This document shows positions 49,148 to 51,452 of a stretch of 51,452 bases of DNA, piece by piece. The first letter of the stretch is position 1; each line of letters begins with the position of its first letter. The notes under the pieces were generated by a model that made no database searches, was not told where the DNA came from, and saw only the letters and a list, made by a program, of their open reading frames with translations. The DNA is from Bacteriovorax stolpii (GTDB taxonomy: Bacteria > Bdellovibrionota > Bacteriovoracia > Bacteriovoracales > Bacteriovoracaceae), in NCBI GenBank assembly GCA_945905815.1, contig CAMDQH010000016.1:1-51452 (forward strand), read 5' to 3'. The translations under genes and the position numbers were made by a program.

Positions 49148-50260
49148 TTAATTCGTAGCAAGATCATTAGTTTGCTTGTCGATATTGTCCCCAGACCACT
49201 GTGAATCTTTAGAGATTTCTTTCGCTTCAAACTTGCCTTGTTTCAATTCATTTAAATGCGCATGGGTAGTGAAATATTGGAGTGAATGACCAATAAAATC
49301 TTCAAGTTTATTGAAATTATGTTTGACCATGAAAGCCTCTAGGCCTGCTTTTAACTCATGTACCATCTTGTATCCCTGAAGCATTGGCCCCGTACAACTT
49401 TGAACAGTATGTGATCCAAGTAGCATGAATTCAATTGCATCACTTGATTTCTCAACTCCACCCATACCACTAATTGAAATATTATTCATCTTGGCATCTT
49501 TGAGGGCCTTCGCAAGTTTCGAAGCATGTCTTAAAGCAATAGGTCTTACGGCCTGGGAAGAGTAACCACCGTAAGTTGAATAACCTTTAACAGTTGGAAG
49601 TGGCCTTAGCGTATCAAGATCAACTCCGATAACTGCAAGAATAGTATTGATCAAAGAAATCCCGTGAGCACCGGCCTCAATTGCTTTGAATGAAGGAACG
49701 TTTACGTCGGTCACGTTGGGAGTCATCTTGGCCCAAACAGGTATCGTAGCAACGTCAGTTACCCATTTAGTAACTTCGGCAACGATATCAGGATTCTCAC
49801 CCATCGCTGCGCCCATTTTTCTTTCTGGGAGTCCGTGAGGACAAGAAAAGTTTAACTCGAAAGCGTCAACACCGGCATCCTGGCACATGATTACAAGTTT
49901 CTGCCAAGCGGCCTTGTCGTATTCTTCCATGATCGATGCGATCAAAATACCTTTCGGAAATTCCGCCTTGATTTCTTTGAAATCTCTGATCCAGTCTTCA
50001 ATTGACATGTCTGAGATCAGCTCAATATTTTGAAAACCAATTACTTCTTTATTAACTCGGGAATAAAGTTTTCCATATCTAGGAGCAACGTTGTGAACTT
50101 TAGACGCATCTAAAGAACAAGTCTTTGCTACCACTCCGCCCCAGCCTTCTCTAAAAGCTTTAAGAATAGTTGCTTTGTTAGTACCAGGAGGACCTGAACC
50201 AATAACGAATGGGTTCTCAAATTTTAAACCGTTAACAACGATCGACAAATCTTTGCTCAT
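49148..50260 (-). CDS. preA: Dihydropyrimidine dehydrogenase-like subunit PreA, lacking the Fe-S tail
   Basis: 370 residues from the ATG at 50260 (AGGAGA before it); the frame open to 50359 is not supported. It matches the FMN-barrel part of PreA/DPD: VIGSGPPGTNKA, KTCSLDAS, LNFSCPHGLPERKMGAAMG with active Cys140, KMTPNVTD and GMGGVEKSSDAIEF. The usual C-terminal ferredoxin-type domain with CxxCxxC motifs is absent and replaced by a polar tail. It would reduce uracil or thymine with electrons from a PreT-like partner, not in this window. It is 13 bp from the dihydropyrimidinase gene. Confidence 0.87.
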   Translation of the reverse strand: MSKDLSIVVNGLKFENPFVIGSGPPGTNKATILKAFREGWGGVVAKTCSLDASKVHNVAPRYGKLYSRVNKEVIGFQNIELISDMSIEDWIRDFKEIKAEFPKGILIASIMEEYDKAAWQKLVIMCQDAGVDAFELNFSCPHGLPERKMGAAMGENPDIVAEVTKWVTDVATIPVWAKMTPNVTDVNVPSFKAIEAGAHGISLINTILAVIGVDLDTLRPLPTVKGYSTYGGYSSQAVRPIALRHASKLAKALKDAKMNNISISGMGGVEKSSDAIEFMLLGSHTVQSCTGPMLQGYKMVHELKAGLEAFMVKHNFNKLEDFIGHSLQYFTTHAHLNELKQGKFEAKEISKDSQWSGDNIDKQTNDLATN

Positions 50261-50273
50261 AATGATTCTCCTA

Positions 50274-51452
50274 TTACATACCCGTGCGTGGAATATAGCG
50301 GCCGGCACCACGTTCAACATTGAGTTTCCCCTCGTCGAACTGAACCTTACCGTTAACAATTACCCACGTCGGAGCACCTTTCGTTTTATAACCTTCAAAA
50401 ATATTTCTATCGCATTTATGTAAATGAGTTTTGGCCGAGATCACATCTTCTTTTTCAGGGTCCCAGATCACGAGATCAGCATCTGATCCTACCATGACCG
50501 CACCTTTACGAGGGTACATGCCAAAGATTTTCGCCGGACGAGTACAGTTCACTTCAACAAACTGATGCAGATCAATTCTATTTTCAAGCACACCATAAGT
50601 GTACATAAGTGAGAGACGATTTTGTATTCCAGCTGCGCCGTTAGGAATTTTTCTGAAGTCGTTTTTGCCAAGAATTTTTTGTTTGCCCTGATGAAATGGA
50701 CAATGATCAGTTGCTACCGTTTGAATAATCCCTGATTTTAAAGCGGCCCATAAAGGTGCCTGGTGACCAAGGGGACGAATCGGAGGACTCATCACGTATG
50801 CAGCACCTTCAAAATTTGGTTTATCATAAACAGAATCATCAAGAAGAAGATACTGAGGACATGTTTCACCAAACACAACTTGTCCACGTTTGCGGGCCTC
50901 ATCTATGGCCTCCACAGCTTCTTTTGCCGTAACGTGTACGATATAAAGTGGCACGCCTGTCATACGTGCGAGCATGATGGCGCGACCTGTAGCTTCGCCT
51001 TCAAGAGGAGCTGGACGAGATTGTGCGTGATATTTAGGATCGATCTTGCCTTCTTTAAAAAGCTTTTCCTGAAGTGCGACAACCATCTCACCGTTTTCAC
51101 AGTGAGCAGTCACCAGCGCGTTCAGATTCTTCGCAGTCTCCATAACCTTGATCATCTCAGTGTCATCCACACCGATTGCTCCACGGTATGCCATGAACGT
51201 TTTAAAAGATGTTATTCCTTCTTTACGTACACAATGTTCCATTTCTTTGGCGGTGTTATCACCAAACCAAGTCACGGCCATATGAAAGGCATAGTCAGCG
51301 ACGGATTTCTTGGCCTTTTCTTGCCAAGATTTAAGACCATCTAAAAGCGGTTGATTACGAGAAGGGATAACAAAATCAATAATTGTTGTCGTTCCACCAG
51401 CAACACCAGCAGCTGTTCCGGTTTCAAAATCATCAGCAGAGATTTCGCCCAT
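50274..51452 (-). CDS. Dihydropyrimidinase (D-hydantoinase family), 5' end outside the window
   Basis: The last 392 residues of an amidohydrolase. Motifs: DDFETGTAAGVAGGTTTIIDF, SFKTFMAYRGA with the carbamylated Lys, TAHCENGEMV, YIVHVTAKE (metal His), ATDHCPF (Asp) and a final DADLVIWDP. About 60 residues including the first metal-binding HxH lie upstream. The enzyme opens dihydrouracil to N-carbamoyl-beta-alanine. It is the first visible gene of the operon with preA and the aminotransferase. Confidence 0.93.
   Translation of the reverse strand: MGEISADDFETGTAAGVAGGTTTIIDFVIPSRNQPLLDGLKSWQEKAKKSVADYAFHMAVTWFGDNTAKEMEHCVRKEGITSFKTFMAYRGAIGVDDTEMIKVMETAKNLNALVTAHCENGEMVVALQEKLFKEGKIDPKYHAQSRPAPLEGEATGRAIMLARMTGVPLYIVHVTAKEAVEAIDEARKRGQVVFGETCPQYLLLDDSVYDKPNFEGAAYVMSPPIRPLGHQAPLWAALKSGIIQTVATDHCPFHQGKQKILGKNDFRKIPNGAAGIQNRLSLMYTYGVLENRIDLHQFVEVNCTRPAKIFGMYPRKGAVMVGSDADLVIWDPEKEDVISAKTHLHKCDRNIFEGYKTKGAPTWVIVNGKVQFDEGKLNVERGAGRYIPRTGM

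Noticed and set aside
50763-51344. 193-codon plus-strand frame
   Set aside because: Antisense to the dihydropyrimidinase gene. Its Cys- and His-rich composition is a by-product of that gene.
1-51452. CRISPR array or cas genes
   Set aside because: No set of regularly spaced identical repeats and no Cas-like protein was found in reading the window.

Overview
The window is a gene-dense bacterial chromosome segment of low GC content (about 40 % by eye). It is rich in lipoproteins, secreted peptidases and short convergent overlaps. The gene families point to a predatory Bdellovibrionota bacterium, most likely of the Bacteriovorax/Peredibacter type: a TIGR02147-type regulator fragment, a transglutaminase-elicitor protein, a lysyl-endopeptidase-like enzyme, AmpG, and a metzincin-like membrane lipoprotein. 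This placement is an inference from gene content, because no rRNA or other decisive marker is present.

Layout. 1-5.4 kb: the start of a transketolase, ribosomal proteins L28 and L33, a subtilisin-like protease and a DUF4340 protein. 5.4-14.8 kb: lipoate ligase and O6-alkylguanine methyltransferase starting head to head, unknown lipoproteins, a transglutaminase-elicitor homologue, a conserved unknown 476-aa protein, a 38-aa microprotein, aminopeptidase N and DUF2797. 14.9-22.6 kb: lipoproteins (one with ankyrin repeats), AmpG with an orphan cytosine methyltransferase, a HiPIP-like protein, a trypsin-like protease, DUF167, and a Wzm/Wzt-like ABC exporter. 22.6-27 kb: an RND pump and a TolC-like protein with no adaptor gene. 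27.2-34 kb: a LysC-like protease, an alpha/beta hydrolase, a metzincin-like lipoprotein, a neutral ceramidase, a sphingomyelinase-like phosphodiesterase and a PLP fold-III enzyme. 34-40.5 kb: a receiver-kinase-receiver set, DUF1993, an M28 peptidase, a membrane hydroxylase, a TonB-like protein and DUF5996.

The stretch from 40.5 to 47.3 kb is accessory and partly decayed. It holds a lipoprotein gene with an in-frame stop, HigBA and TacAT toxin-antitoxin pairs, an orphan ribbon-helix-helix antitoxin, a truncated regulator, a lytic transglycosylase, direct repeats, a decayed tRNA-Leu-like fragment, and a second damaged gene. The repeats suggest scars of small integrating cassettes, but no integrase gene is present.

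From 47.3 kb to the end, a minus-strand operon encodes dihydropyrimidinase (5' end outside), a PreA-like dihydropyrimidine dehydrogenase lacking its usual Fe-S tail, a class III aminotransferase and a small exported protein. This is most of a reductive pyrimidine breakdown route. Overall the content fits a cell that breaks down protein, peptidoglycan, lipid and nucleobases from other cells. The two groupings most worth following up are the sphingolipid-cleavage cluster at 30.3-34.0 kb and the repeat-bounded toxin-antitoxin cassettes at 41.6-45.7 kb.
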